From: Jacaranda mimosifolia
Lineage: Eukaryota > Streptophyta > Magnoliopsida > Lamiales > Bignoniaceae
Direction of reading: 5' to 3'
NCBI GenBank assembly: GCA_018894105.1
Contig: CM032129.1
Coordinates: forward strand, 17,424,968 to 17,488,967
DNA: 64,000 bases
Numbering within the stretch: the first letter of the stretch is position 1; each line of letters opens with the position of its first letter. This document shows positions 11,966 through 25,312 of the stretch, piece by piece. A program made the translations under genes and the position numbers. The notes under the pieces were generated by a model, which worked only from the letters and a program-made list of their open reading frames with translations, was not told the DNA's origin and ran no database searches.

Positions 11966-13240
11966 TTTGTTTTAAAAAACAAAAATGTTCATATCATGTT
12001 TTTAAACTTTTAAAAGCTTTAAAAAGGTTAAAATAGGCTCATATAGGCTTGGTAGGAAGGTTTAAGCAACTTTCTCATAAGTAATTATTTTCAATTGAAA
12101 TTATTTGTGCAATCCTATTTTCTAGCTCATAATTAAAATAATATGAATAATTAAAGCGTGATTCCAATGAAATAAACTTCAAGTTAACAAGTTAGACCTT
12201 AATTAAATCTAAATTCAATTGATTAGGATTTTTAAATAATTGATAGAAGTTGAGAGACCGAAAGATAAATAAATAAGTTGATTGCAAGAAACTTTAGATG
12301 TTGGGGTCACCATGTGAGATTAAAACTTCCAAGGTTGAATTGAAAATTCGTGGTGCAATTGAAAGCGGCTAGAAATTTTTGGGGCACATTGGAAAGGCAA
12401 TTGGATATCTTAGGGTCAATTCAGAATTTCAAAAAAGATATTTATATAAATATTTCCAACTCTGCAATTTCTAATTCTCGAAAACATATCCCAACTAAGT
12501 ACGAAAAACAGTGACTGAGAAAATGGCTAGAGAACCTAAAACTAATCTAAAAATTAACTCTTTCTTATTGCCATGAGCATGTTGATATAAAATACCTCTT
12601 AAAACACCCATAAATTATTTCAAAATTAGATGCAATAGTGGTGCTTTGATGGGAGTGGCAGTGCAATGGCATACTGTGGCAAGAGTGCAAAAAGTGATGA
12701 AGGGAAAAGCAACATGGCATGATGAGGATCATTTTGGTGGTATCAATTTCAAGAAATAGTGGTCAAGAACAATGAAACAGGCACCATGGTTGGCAACGAT
12801 GCACAAGGATTTAAACAGCCAATTAGTCGGCTACAACATTAGAATTTAAAATTGTTCGGCTTTTTACTCCCCAATTCAAAATGTAGCTACTGGTGGGAAT
12901 AGCCATGAACTCTAGCTGCAATGATAGTAAATTTGGTTCTAAACTTAATCGGACTGATATTAGACTTTAAGTTGAACCCGAACGTGACCCAATTTAGATA
13001 AAAGTTCAAATTTTAAGTTATTGAATTGAAGTCTTTAATTTCAATGTTTTGATAGAAATTTAATTACATTCAATTTACTCTAAGTCTAAAGTTTGAATTT
13101 TATAATTATGGAATAAATGAAAAATTAAAAGAACCAAACCTAGTAAATTGAGAAATATCATATAGTCTATTGAAGAAGCAAGTTTCTACTCTGAAATGTT
13201 CAAATGAAATATGGTTTGGTAGGTCTCCAATGGAGGTCAA
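11966..13240. other. Non-coding DNA, no recognised feature
   Basis: Moderately AT-rich sequence with no long frame, terminal repeat or splice-bounded exon that I can support. It may be the remainder of the copia insertion or old unrelated repeat DNA. Confidence 0.4.
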
Positions 13241-13778
13241 ACTCAACTTAACTAGAGATGCATGGGTCGGACCTACAACCACAAGGAGCTAGTTAGGCTT
13301 CTCGAGGTGGCCTTTGGCTAAAACCCTTCAATGCTTAAACGAGTCTCAGGTTGGAGGACTGGATAAGATATGTAGTTGGGGTAGAATGTAAAATGATCTG
13401 TATACTTTCATTAGGCCAGGAGTTGAGATATTTATAAGATATAAGAATGGGGATTTTATCATTGACTCCTTACTATGTTTTGGCGGGCTCTTCCCTTTTA
13501 GGGATATATTAGGCCTTTTCTAAAAGGATCAGCCAAATGCTCCACCTAAGAGGGTGGAGGTGCATCATCCTCGCCCTACCATATGACAGCTTTATCATGG
13601 AGAGAAAGTGGCATGGCTAGTTATTAAGGTAAGGAAAATAGAGATGTACTAACAATTTATCTGCATTAAATATGGTCGCCCAGTATCAAGTTAGAGGATA
13701 AGGTCAAAAGAAAGGTCAAATGCCAAGGATAAGGTCAAAAGAACACCAGACCCTAAGGTCAGTAGATCACTCTTATCA
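13240..13778 (-). repeat. Probable 3' LTR of the minus-strand gypsy element
   Basis: On the minus strand a purine tract (AAGTGGGGGGGC, about 13780-13792) is followed by TGTGATAAGAGTG, the expected arrangement of polypurine tract then an LTR beginning with TG. The other end and a partner LTR were not identified, so the length is approximate. Confidence 0.5.
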
Positions 13779-13968
13779 CAAGCCCCCCCACTTCCGAGCC
13801 CAATGGGTGCACAAGAAGGTAGCTAAACAATCGAGTTTGTGAAGTACCTTTACAAGTGTTGCATCGGCCGACCTGGGGATCTCTCGAGGTTTAATTGACT
13901 GCCCACCATCACTAATAAATACTTTACAGGGAGGTTCGCCTAGTGCATTTACAGTTAATCTTTTCGCT

Positions 13969-16380
13969 TTGAAAGGCATGACGTGTGGCGCATCTTCTCA
14001 AAAATTATTTATAGCAGTAGAGATGTCAAGGTTCTTTGTGTCTTTTGAGTATGCCTTAAAGAGGAGCCAAAGGCCCTACATGGTGCCATATAAAAAAAGC
14101 TTTGAGTGCCCATTCTCCTACTCTAGTTCATACCCTAAGCTATCTCGATCACTTATTGGACCAGTCTGTCATCCTAAGCATCAAGTTTTCTCTGTGCGAA
14201 GCCACTGACACGCCTTTTCATATTAGTCTTTTACCTATATCCAGTAAATATTCCTTCATTTTTTGACAATGGACCTTTTTTTGGGCCTAGAGTTCATCCT
14301 TTCTCCCGGGCTCAGCCTGGGTTTCTTTTTGCTTCCAAGTTTCTAAGGTTTTCCATTCTTGTCTCCATGCATATGTTAAAAGGAACATGTCAAGCCGTGA
14401 TACATAAGTTGCTCACGTCTGACCAGGACCAGGGGTCAGGGCTCTCTAGTGGCCACAATGAGTTTCCCTCTGCAACTCGCCACGAGTACTCCCTAAATGA
14501 CTCAAGATCCTATTTCTCTAGTCTCTTTGCCCCCACATCCTTTAGTTTTGTAGTATAAAAGGAAAAAGTCAACTAATGCAGGTTCCCTTCCCCGAGCCCA
14601 GACCACCTTAATACCAACTAATGATGAATACGGTCCTAGGCAGCCTAGCCCGCAAACCTTGGCGAGCTAGACCGTCTTGAGCCAATTCTAAAAATGGTAG
14701 CCCACCTCAAAATCGACCTTCTGATTATATTGGTTGACTAAGTTGGGTTGGGTTGGGTTGGGCCAATTTTTTTTTTAAATATATTAAATTTAGTTTGAAA
14801 AATCCAATTTTTTTTTATATTTGTATGATTCTTAATATTTTTACAACACTTAAATTTTTCTAAAAACTTAAAGATTTATACTTATGTCATTCTTTTGCAT
14901 CAATTATATTTTTTCAAAAACACCGCCGAACAAGGTGGTAAGGGGTTTAGCATGGACCTTCTACCTATTCATTAATTTTAAAAAAAAAATAATTACATAG
15001 AGGTAGATATGACCAAACCTCTAAATGAAATTAAGTATTATAACAAAAAGAAAATAAACAACTCTATAAAAATGAATAAATACTTATACTATCTAAACAT
15101 CTAAATTTAAACAACTTTATACTATCTAAATTTAAAATTAAAATTTTAAATATATTAAATATGTGGGCTAAGAGAGCCAGCCCATAACCAACCTACTTAG
15201 CCCACGAACTAGGCCAACTCGTGGTCCATCACGGGCTATGAGCCAAGCCAATCCTGAGCTACAATTTGGGCTCCTATATGGGTCAGCTTTGCCCATCCCA
15301 TATTAAGTGCTTAAACAGGTCGATTAGATCTAACTTTTTCTATAGGTTGGGTCGATTTGGGCTAATCAACACAGCTTATTTTGACACCTTTACCTGGTGC
15401 GAAAGAGGTATCTAGAAAAGAGTTCTCCCGTGAGGGCATCATAGGTCGACTTGAATGAGGTCATGCCTAAACTCGCTGATCGGAGTCCCTTCATCGACCT
15501 AAATAAGTGAATGGCCTTTATGAACCCCTTTGATCGAGTGGATATACTTTCTTTTCCAGAGCCTCATTTCTTCTCTATCACCAATGAGGAAAGCATGCTC
15601 GAGGAGGACCCATCGTGAGTGGTGAATTAGGAGGTCTTTAGTGCCCCATTATTTCATTAGGATGTCAACGATATGATGTACTTGCCTATTTCCAAGGCTA
15701 TAAAGGGAATTTGCTTATTTTCATAACCTAATAATTTCATTTACTCCCCACTTTTGCTATTATGATAATAAGATTCTCATGGAGCATGGTTGCTCATGCA
15801 GGGTGCCTAGTTGGATTTTGCTATCCACCGTCGCTTCATGGTGGAAATGCATGATAAGAATAATTATACATATTTGCGCAAGGAGTTACTGGGTCCAAAC
15901 GCGGATATGCTGTGGAGAACGCCTCACTCTATTCTAGGGTGGATGAGTTAAACTGTGGGGACCAAGTATTCGTACGACTGCCGACACCCATCTATATATT
16001 GTGACATAGAACACCTGCTTGATAGCTGAGGTCTATGAACTTTGCAAAGAAATACTTAGGTTGAAGAGGGAAGTGTCAGTCACGGAGGCCCAGGGCATCA
16101 CGAAGGTTTCGATTAGGCTTTCAATGGTGCCAGCTTTAGCTACAAGTCCAAACTCCCCAAGGAAAGGATGAATGTTACCATATATTCCATCCAATCACTT
16201 GCTTTCAAAGAGGTCAGCCTACTTTTGGGAGGCGATGATGCCAAATGTGGATATGATACGATCTTGAGCCAATTGAGGGCATTGGGGGTTACATTCAATG
16301 AGTCTAAGCTCAACATCACTCTTGGCGATAACTTGCAACCCTACACATTCTCTATCGATAATGATACCTCAGTTTTTTAG
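13969..16380 (+). pseudogene. Antisense gene remnant of the minus-strand gypsy element
   Basis: This region is on the strand opposite to pol, between integrase and 3' LTR. The clearest coding part is at about 16168-16380, reading AFKEVSLLLGGDDAKCGYD then TILSQLRALGV, similar in style to the C-terminal tail of the extra antisense ORFs known in Tat-group retrotransposons. An upstream ORF (13969-14208) may be an earlier exon but is not recognised. A GGGTT-rich hAT-like insertion (about 14700-15392) interrupts it. Stops and missing exon joints make it non-functional. Confidence 0.45.
14700..15392. mobile_element. hAT-like non-autonomous element (GGGTT subterminal repeats)
   Basis: The right end reads TTTTGACACCTTTA, a worn form of the TTTGACACCCCTA terminus of this element type. 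Subterminal GGGTTGGGTTGGGTT repeats lie at about 14740-14765 and the complement type near 15340. The left end and the 8-bp duplication could not be fixed. It carries no coding sequence. Confidence 0.45.
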
Positions 16381-16994
16381 TAGAGCACGTATGACTTCGT
16401 CCACCCTTAGTATGGAGCTTAGAGAGGACTGGGTAGCCAATGGAGTGAGAACGCAGCATAGAGGTCTACCAAATCTAAAAATTGAATTTATTAATAAAGA
16501 GATCAACTAAGAGAGCCCTTCTTTGACTGTTAGCCCTGATGGGAAGTCGTGGCAAAGCTCTCGCTTTTAATTAGCTGGATTTTTATTTCTTTGATTTTTT
16601 AGAATGTTTTTTGTATTCATAGCGAGGATTATTACTACTGTGTTTCCTTTTTTGACCTTGTTCTTGTTTCTTCTTCTGTCTCTTTCTCTTTCTTTTTTTT
16701 CTTGTAATCACAATTAATCACGCTTTGTAATGTACACTTCTTCGCCATTTCATTGTTTATTGTCACTTTTATGTTTTGTACTCATGCATCCTCTCCCCCA
16801 TTACTTATCGAGAAAATATTGCTCACCAAATTTGGTAGATAAGTAGGGATGGTGTAATTTATTGGATTGTAGCATTGAGTAAGTCTTGACTTGAGGAATG
16901 CTCTAAGTATAGTAGGAACGACTTGATGCCATGTGATCATACGAGTTATCTTAAGCTTTTTATGGTGACTTACGTGCGTTATACTTTACAACAG

Positions 16995-17240
16995 ATGACA
17001 AGTTCGACCTAATGATAGCCTCTAGACTTGAGGGTCTCTAGAGCGTATACCTACATGTGGTCTACGTGTAGCTGATTGAGTATGCTGCCTAAGGCAGCCT
17101 TTAGACTTAGAGGTCTCTATGGTGGAAACCTGAAGGTGGTCTATCTCAATTGATGATATACAGATCGGCTTGATGCCGGCTTATATCTTATGCTTTTACT
17201 GAAGACAACCTTAGGACAGTTGTGAATGAAGTACCATTAT
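16995..17240. repeat. Tandem repeat in the pol-antisense spacer of the gypsy element
   Basis: A unit containing GCAGCCTTTAGACTTAGAGG and GGTCTCTA is present at least twice, at about 17023 and 17096. Short tandem arrays also occupy the corresponding spacer of the second gypsy element (57345-57790). Confidence 0.5.
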
Positions 17241-17964
17241 TATTAGCATTTCTTGAAATTTAAGGGTGAAAGGTTGCTACAATTAGTACGATATACATTT
17301 GTGTTTTGGTAATGCCAATTTCGTATGTAGAATTTCTTTAGGTTGATTGCGTTCTATGGTCTTGCAAGTCATGTTATTCAATGTTTTGTAATATGTAGGA
17401 ATTATTCTATGCCACTTTAATTACTCAATATGGGCCTTTCCAGTTTATGTCCAATTTACCGATATGCATAAAGGCTTCGACCTTCTTAAGTATCAAGTCA
17501 ACTAATTGAAAATTTCTGAGGCTAACGATCTTGTTGTATGTACTAGCCATTGATGTTCTATATCATTGCATTCTGATATATGTCTACTAGCATTTTTGGT
17601 TGAGGGTTTCCATGTCGAGCAACTATGCTTCGTTGTTGTTTTCTTGGCAATATTGAAAAACCTTTGTCGTTTCATGTAAGAGTTCAGCAAGTACTACTGC
17701 TTCCAATCTATATAACAAGCTATATGGGGTTTTTCCCATGGTCATTCTAAGAGTCGTTCGATATGCTCATAGCATTTCAGGGAGATTGTGCGCCACTTGT
17801 CTTGTCCTCCTTCTAGTTGTACTTTAATATATCTGATAATTGCTCTATTGGTGACCTCTATTTATCTATTGACTTGTGGAATAGCCACTGAGGCGAAGTA
17901 TTGTTAGATTCCAAGATGGATACACCACTTTATTATCTTTTTACTCTTAAACTGTCAGTAATTA

Positions 17965-19548
17965 TCTGATATTAGGGGTGGCAAAATGGGTTGTAAACCA
18001 TGGGTCTAACCCAACCCATATGGTTTTGGGTTGGGTTGGGTTCCAAAATTTTGAAAATCGGTTGAGGTGGGTTGGGTTGTGGTGGGTTGTATTTGGTTTT
18101 GGTTCAAAGTGGGTTAAAAATGGGTTCAAACAATTAATTTAATAAATTAAAAATAACTTTAAATTAATAATAACAAATTTATATTATTTTTATTTTCTCA
18201 TTTTTGTTAAAGTCTCGTAATTTTGGATCATTAATAATATTTAAATTGAAATAATCATCTTGGACTTACGTTAGTTGTCTTGCATTTTTCTCAAAATATA
18301 AATTTTAAATCATGAATAATATATGAAAGTGATCATAGGAATAAATATTGTATCTACTAATTAAAAAGAAGTTTTAAATTTAATTTGTTGCTTAACTAAT
18401 ATTGCCTGTCAATAGTAAGATTGACATACAACTTATATATGTTAATTCTTGAAAAATGAAAACTATACAAATTCTTTATTGAAAATTTAATCTACATTTA
18501 CTAGGTGAATTTAGGGATAGATGTTCGGATCGGGTATGTTGGATTTGGGTTGTTCGGATTGAGTACCCAATTTTTTGGATAGTAATTTTAATTACTCCAC
18601 ACTAATCTGAAAATGTCGAGTACCCAACATTTCGAATATCCGATACTAAATACTATTTAAAAAATTTTAAATTTAAAAAATAAAAAAATAAAAAATAAAA
18701 AATAAAAAAAAATTGAACTTTGGCCTCTGTTAGTCAGACTAACAGAGGCCGAGGCCAAAGTTTGGCCACTGTTCTTTCATATATATATATAATATTATAA
18801 TCTATAATATATATTTATATATATGGTATATATATAATAAGTATTTTATATATTTAATATATATAGATATACATATATATTAAACATATAATATATATAA
18901 AGATCATTATTCTATATATTATACATAATATATATCTATTTATATACAAATTAAAGTCGGGTACCCAAACTAGCCAATCAGGTAGGACTTCCTACCTGAT
19001 ATCCAACCCGAAATTTTATTCGGGTATTGGGTACCAGACCCGCAATTTTTTTAAATAAGAAAAATTCAACTCGATCGGATATTATCCGATCGGGTGGGGT
19101 CGGGTCGGTACCCAAATCATCCGATTGGAACGCCCACCCCTAGGTGTGATAATAGTGTCATTTTCTTCAAAAGGATCAATTTTTTTTACAAAATAACTAC
19201 TAGAATTGTAAGTAATTATGAATATAATTACATATAAAAAATTAATAAAATAAATATATAATCTAATAAATCTCCCATTATATTGTAAAATTTCATATTG
19301 CATATAAGATATGAAAGATATATTAATATTACTATTATTTTTGAATTAATTTTTTTTATTAAATAAAATATATATATATTTTCATTTGGACCCATTTTCA
19401 ACCCAGCCCAACCCATGTTCAACCCAACCCAAACCATTTTCAACCCACCAACTTAAAACCCATATTAAGCCCACCCATATAAACCCAACCTAATTGAGCC
19501 CAAACCATACCCAACCCAACCCACCCATTTGCCACCCCTATCTGATAT
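17965..19548. mobile_element. hAT-like element with perfect 8-bp duplication TCTGATAT
   Basis: The element is 17973-19540 (1568 bp). It starts TAGGGGTGGCAAAATGGG and ends with the mirror CCCATTTGCCACCCCTA. It is flanked by TCTGATAT on both sides (17965-17972 and 19541-19548), the 8-bp duplication typical of hAT transposons. Subterminal GGGTTGGGTT repeats lie next to each end. There is no transposase, so it is non-autonomous. It sits inside the integrase region of the minus-strand gypsy element, directly beside the FGLPRIIISD block, and is therefore younger than that element. It contains another element (18512-19142). Confidence 0.9.
18512..19142. mobile_element. Second hAT-like element nested inside 17973-19540
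   Basis: It starts TAGGGATAGATGTTCGGAT and ends TTGGAACGCCCACCCCTA. The subterminal motif is of the CGGGTACCCAA type. The flanking octamers GGTGAATT and GGTGTGAT agree at only five positions, so the duplication is worn or the boundary is off by a base. The core holds long TA-rich microsatellite DNA (about 18778-18945). It is non-coding. Confidence 0.65.
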
Positions 19549-22500
19549 TATTATTCTCGGTAGGCCAAACCTCATATGATATTTTTCAAATGAAGCTTTT
19601 GACCATAGCATCAATAATTTTTGGTACAGCTTTCGCATCAACCCACTTCGTAAAATGCTCAACATTGGTGATAATGAATTTTTTTTAAGTCATTGGCCAT
19701 GAATGATAATGATCTTTTTTTTTTAGCCATTGGCCATGGGAAAGGGTCCAACGATATCACTTCCTACTAATCAAAAGGCTAGCAGATGGGGATGTAAGTC
19801 ATAGCAGCTGTAGGTTGGTGGGGAGTGTTGGAGTGGAATTGACGAGCTTCACATTTATCTAAGAATTTTGAAGCATCCGCTACTAGAATAGGCTAAAAAT
19901 AACCTTGTCGGATCATTTTGTGCGCTAAAAACTAATCTCCAGAGTAGCTATCACAATTTCCTTGTGTATTTCTTGAAGTATGGTTGGGCAGGCATTAGTG
20001 TAAGACCCTGCAAACAATTTCTTAAATAGAAAATTGACTTACATCAAGGAGCAGCGGGTGGCACAATATCAAAGGCATGTAGCTTCTTTATCCTTGTGGG
20101 AGATTTTCATCTCGGATGTAGTCTATAATTTCGTCTTGCTAATAGGGCTCTGTACACTCTAAAAGTAGTATAAACATAGCATTTTGAGCCTAATGTGGAT
20201 TTATGATTTCTGGGTGGTCGATGATCAGGAATGTGATTGCTCTCTCTCTTTCTCTCTCTCTGATGCCTCTAATGGTACTAGCAAACTTTGACAATGCATT
20301 GGCTCTTTATTCTTAGATTAAGGTACTTGGCTATAGCTGACTGTTTTAAATTTAGCCTCAATTTCTCTTGCCTTAGTAAGGCATTTTGACAATTGTAGCC
20401 TCTTTAGCCTTATACGACCCATCGAATTAGCCAAACACCAATTGTGAGTTTGTAACAACTGCAAATGATTCAGCTTCATTTGCTAGAGCTATTTTCATCC
20501 TTACTATTAATGCTCCATACTCGGCCTTGTTGATTGTGACCTAAAAGTTCAGTTTGAGGGTAATATCTATTTGAATACTGTTAAGGGACTGGAGAGAAAT
20601 TTTGGTGCCATTGCCGATGCTGATGGTGGATATGTCCACTACTAAAGTCTAAAGGATCAAGAGGTCTTTCTAATTAGGGAATTCGAGCTGCTCGATGATG
20701 AAGTTTGTAAGAATTTGCGCTTCAATTGTGGTTCTAGGCTGAAAGTTGATGTTCCCATTTAGTGAGTCTGCCGAAGGTGTCTGTCTTTATGAGAACTTGA
20801 TTTAACGACTGATTGATCAAGTGTTATTGAGTGCGACTGAAAGTAGGGATGTAGACATATAGTTTCGTTGTAGGGATATAGACATGTAGTTTCGTTGTTA
20901 TGGTGACCAGGGCTAGTGTGAATTTTTTGATCTCTAGGTAGTCATTTTCTGTACCCTATAAGACTTTACTAACATAGTATACAAATCGATGGGCAGTACT
21001 ATCTATTGAAACTAAAATGGAACTAATAACATTAATTAATATAGCCAAATATAAATACAAGGTTTCACCAAGCATGGGTTTGGCCAGGAGACAGAGAAAG
21101 TGAAGAGAGATTCTGTTAGGTCGACCAGAGCTTTGTCACACTCACTCGTCCATTCAAAGTGCTTCGCATTCTGGAGTATCTTGAAGAAATATAGGCTCTT
21201 ATTCGTTAGTCTGAATATTAAACGATTGAGGTTAACTATCTTCCTTACTAGGCTTTGGACCTCTATTTTCTACGTTGGCACAACGAGGTCATATAGCTTC
21301 TGAATCTTCTATGGGTTTGCTTCGGCTCCTCTCTGGCTCACCATGTATCCAAGAAACTTTTCCCTCATATGCTAAAGGTGCATTTGGAATGATTTAGCTT
21401 CATCCCATATTTTTGGAGAATACATAATATATTGTGGAGGTCCTTTAAGTAGTTGTTCTTTGCTAAGCTCTTGACAATCATATTGACTATGTAGATTTCC
21501 ACGTAATGGTTAATTTCAGCACTTAACATATAGTTGATCAACCTTTGGTATGTAGCCCTATGTTTTTAAAGTCAAACGACATCACTAGGAAATAATAAAC
21601 ACCATTATGGATGATGAATAAAATCAATGCCATAGATATCTAGTAGTAACCCCAAAACACGTCTATCATGTTGAGAAGAGAGCAAACATCCGTAGATTCA
21701 ACCAGTAAGTTAATTCACAGTAGGGGTACGGATCCTTTGGGCAGGCTTTATTGAGATCTATGAAGTCATTACACATACGCAATTTGCCTTTGTGCGTAAG
21801 GACTAAAACTACATTATATAACTATTTAATAAATTGTATCTCAATAATATAGCCTTCATCCAATAGCTTATTGACCTCCTCTTCAATTATCGTGTTCCTT
21901 TCATCATGTAAAATCCTTTTATTCTATAACTTCTAGGTCGATTCCTTGTAGGTTGGAAGCTGTCCAAGCAAAGAAATCTTTATTTCTATGCAAGAAATCT
22001 ACTAATTGATGTTTTGTATTTCCAAGTTGTTGTGTTCCGATTTGGGTTGTTTTGTCGAGGTTGTTGGGTTCAAGTTTAATATGCTTATAATGTTTGACCA
22101 GACACAAATGGGTATCCTCAAATCATCACTTTTCTCAGTGCTCAAGGACTTCAGGTAAGAGTATATCTGATTGTGCCATTGTGAGCAAAATGTGTCTGGC
22201 AATAGGTCAATTTCCAAATAGAGCATATAGCTTTATAAGGCTTCATGCGTGCCACAAGAAACTTCCCCTCTCCCCAAGGGGTTGGAAACTTTATCTGTTG
22301 GTGATATATAGACACTACGAGTTGAAAGTTGTTAGGGTTCGAGTGCTCATAATGGCATTATACAGCAGTGCTATGTTAATAACCATGTATGTTACCATAA
22401 GAGTCTTTCTCAGGGGTGCCTTACCCAGAGAGGTAGATTGACTAATAGATCCAATTGGTGCGTGGTGTGCTAATACTATGATACCGTAGGTTCCCTAAGT

Positions 22501-22640
22501 CCATCTTGGATAGTGTAGCTCTAGAGATCATGTTGGTAGAGCTGCCAATGTCTATTAACACCCTTCGTATGAAATGGTTGCTAACATCGGCCATTATGAT
22601 CAATTTGATGCTAAAAGGGGAAAATTGAAGTTTGTTGCCT
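19549..22640 (-). pseudogene. pol remnant of the minus-strand gypsy element (PR-RT-RH-IN)
   Basis: Translated from the minus strand, the protease block RRVLIDIGSSTNMISRA (active-site Asp codon at 22551-22553) is followed by reverse transcriptase text (EEEVNKLLDEGYIIEI, DFIDLNKACPKDP). The YVDD box is replaced by YIVN near 21490, which removes catalytic aspartates. Integrase text (FGLPRIIISD, 19548-19577) abuts the hAT-like insertion; the rest of integrase continues below 17965. Many stops and frameshifts are present, so no polyprotein can be made. The lineage call (Tat group) rests on the same gene order as the copy at 49320-62011. Confidence 0.75.
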
Positions 22641-24444
22641 ACTAATGGCTTTATGAATTGTTGTTGCTTGAACTATTTAATTTTTACATCTTTAGAAAAT
22701 TTAAATTTGTGGTTTTGAACAATTATCCCGAGTTTGTAATGGTTGGATGTTAATATTTATTGCTACTTTAAGTTTCCATTATTGAATATTTGCTTATTAT
22801 GAATACTAATATTGATTGCCTAGTATGTGTTACTAGTAACTATTATAGTTTTCCTATTAAGTAAATCGATTATTGCTCACGTGCTAAATGTTTAAAAAAC
22901 TATCATTGCATGGATAGTTGATCCATTACCCGGAATTGAGCTATGATGTTTTTAGTTATGTATTTATGTCACTTGTATAATCTGTCTATCCATTATGCAT
23001 GGATGCAATCTGTTGGAATTATGACATTGTTCAAATCCTCTACATGAAGTTAAGGGGAGCTTGGAAGAAATGCTAGTATTTACTATGCTTAAACCGTTGA
23101 TGTATCCTAGTTAACTTTATACTATCATGCTAACATACTATAGATAATGTACCCCATGGTGCAATGAAATTGCAATACATTATTGTTGGAAATAGTTGCG
23201 TGTTGACAAAATCTTGATATTGGAAGTAGGGTTTTAGACTTTACACATGTGTGATGGCAGTTGTCTTCCTTCCCATCTATAACCAATACCCACTCGTATA
23301 GTTTTAGCTATCAATAATAGTGCACATAATCAAATGCCAAATCACATTATCACAATTAACACATGCAATTGAGGTGGTATTTCACAAGTGCCAAGTCACA
23401 AATAATAAAAGCTCAATGAGAACGGAGGTCATACAACAAGAAATGAACTAATGATTACCTAAGCTACTAGGATTGATGAATAGCTAAATGATCAAACTTA
23501 AGGATGTTAATCTAAAAATAGAAAATAAGCAAAGTAATTCAGTATAATAAAAAGAAGTATTTTCCCGATCATCTAACACCATGGAAATCCATCTAAATCC
23601 AATCAATGAACATCTTGCGAGAAATTTAAGTGGATTGAGTGTAAGATTTTTTATATGTAGACGATCATAGCCTCTTGGCCCCAAACCATACTTATGCATA
23701 AGTATAAAGCCTAGACCCATTAAGCGCATAATAATTGCCTTCTAACCCCCAATTACCTGGTAGTCAGTCTCATGGTTTCATTAGATTGAATTAATCCCAT
23801 GCCTATTACATGTAATCCTCTATTGAGCTCATATTCATAAGCAAGTTTCAATGCAATGATGACCAATCAAAACAAGAAAATTAGAACAAATCAATTCTCA
23901 AGCACCACATTAAATAACCTAATAAGATAATCATTAATTAAATATTAAAATTCTTTACATGTGTTCAAACCATAGAAAAACAAAAAAGAAAACTATCCTA
24001 AGATCATATTCATAACATGCATCTCTAAATGATACATAACAACTGAAAATAAAGATGAAGGAAACTTGAAAACTGAAGAAACTCCTAGGAGAAGATGTTG
24101 CCTCTCTAAATCCATCACCTTCTTCGGGTGTAGAAGTCTTCTCTACAACCAAAATCTAAAAATCCAAGGTGCCTTGGGTGGATGAAAAAGAAAACAAGCT
24201 AAAAACTTGAAAGACTAATGGGCAGTTGAGAGACTTGAGGAGCTAGTCTAGTAGGAATGGCTCCAAAAATCTTCTCCTAATGTCTACCAAGTCTAATCTG
24301 CTCAAAAATAAAAATGAGTGACTTATTTCTTGACCCCTAGGACACTCTTTCCATCTAGAAAGATAAAAATATCCTTAATGAAAAGTTAGCCTCCGTCTGG
24401 GCGCTATGACTATAGGATTAGCATTGCGGCCCGATAGTCCAATA
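22641..24444. other. Unclassified repetitive-looking DNA
   Basis: No frame of recognisable family was found. The sequence continues in character on the far side of the small CACTA-type element (25313 onward), so 22641-28400 probably was one older repeat region later split by that insertion. Confidence 0.35.
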
Positions 24445-25312
24445 CTTGCTATTTCAATAAAATTACATTTTTATAACATTTATTAATCAATTACTACTAA
24501 GTAACACTATATTGTAAAACGGCGTTAAATTAGTGCTACTAAATAATTTACAATACTTTTTCATAAATGACATCATAAATAAATATGAATAGCAATTTTT
24601 TTTAAAAAAAATAATGGCACTACTTAAATGCCTTGCAAATATATTTATGTTGGTATTTTCAATCAAATGTCACTAAATATTGTATTACAGTGACATTTTT
24701 CAACAATTATCATCATATTACTCTAATGTGTCATTATACTATCGAATGTCACTAAGTTAGTACTACTAAATATTTTGTGGCATTTTATTTAGGTGCCACC
24801 ATAAATAAATATGAGTAACATGTTTTTTTTTTAAAAAAAATAGTGACACTAGTTACATGCCTTCAAATTATATTTTTATTGGCATTTTTATCAAATGCCG
24901 CTATTTTATATGTCATTTAATAATCCAATGCCACTAAATATTTTATTATAGTGACATTTTTTTATGACTAGCACTATTTTATTTTTGCGTGTCATAAACT
25001 ATAAATGTCACTAACTTAGTGTCACTAAATACTTTATAACATTTTTCTTCAAATAACACTACGACTACATATTAGTGGCATTTTTAAAAAAAAAAAAATA
25101 GTGACACTAGCCAAATGCCTTTGAAATATATTTATCTTGGCATTTTTAATCAAGTGTCGCTTTTTTTGTTTGTCATTTAATAATTAAATGCCAACAAATA
25201 TTAAACTTAATGGCATTCTTTTATAACTATCACCATAATACCTTTTGGTCTCATTATGTTATAAAATGTCACCAAGTTAACGCCACTAAATGTGAATTTT
25301 CTTGTAGTGCTT
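24445..25312. mobile_element. Small CACTA-type element with CTT duplication
   Basis: The element is about 24448-25309 (862 bp). The right end TTTTCTTGTAGTG is a canonical CACTA terminus. The left end is worn (GCTATTTCAATAAAATTAC against CACTACAAGAAAATTCAC on the other strand). The trinucleotide CTT flanks both sides (24445-24447, 25310-25312). The interior is filled with alternating copies of AATGCCACTAAATATT and TAGTGACATTTTT motifs, so almost the whole element is subterminal-type repeat. It has no coding capacity and is MITE-like. Confidence 0.7.

Larger units (their letters stand above)
13240..22640 (-). mobile_element. Decayed Tat-type Ty3/gypsy retrotransposon, minus strand, truncated
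   Basis: Reading the minus strand, the order is protease (about 22610-22500), reverse transcriptase (about 21900-21350), RNase H region, integrase (about 19700-17400, split by a hAT-like element), a repeat-containing spacer, an antisense gene (on the plus strand, about 13970-16380), a polypurine tract and the start of the 3' LTR near 13778. The 5' part (gag and 5' LTR) was not found beyond 22640. The gene order and the extra antisense gene match the element at 49320-62011. The boundary near 13240 is a guess, since the LTR end was not identified. Confidence 0.7.

Noticed and set aside
22094..22441. 115-residue plus-strand frame
   Set aside because: It is antisense to the decayed gypsy gag-protease-RT region, and no family motif is visible.
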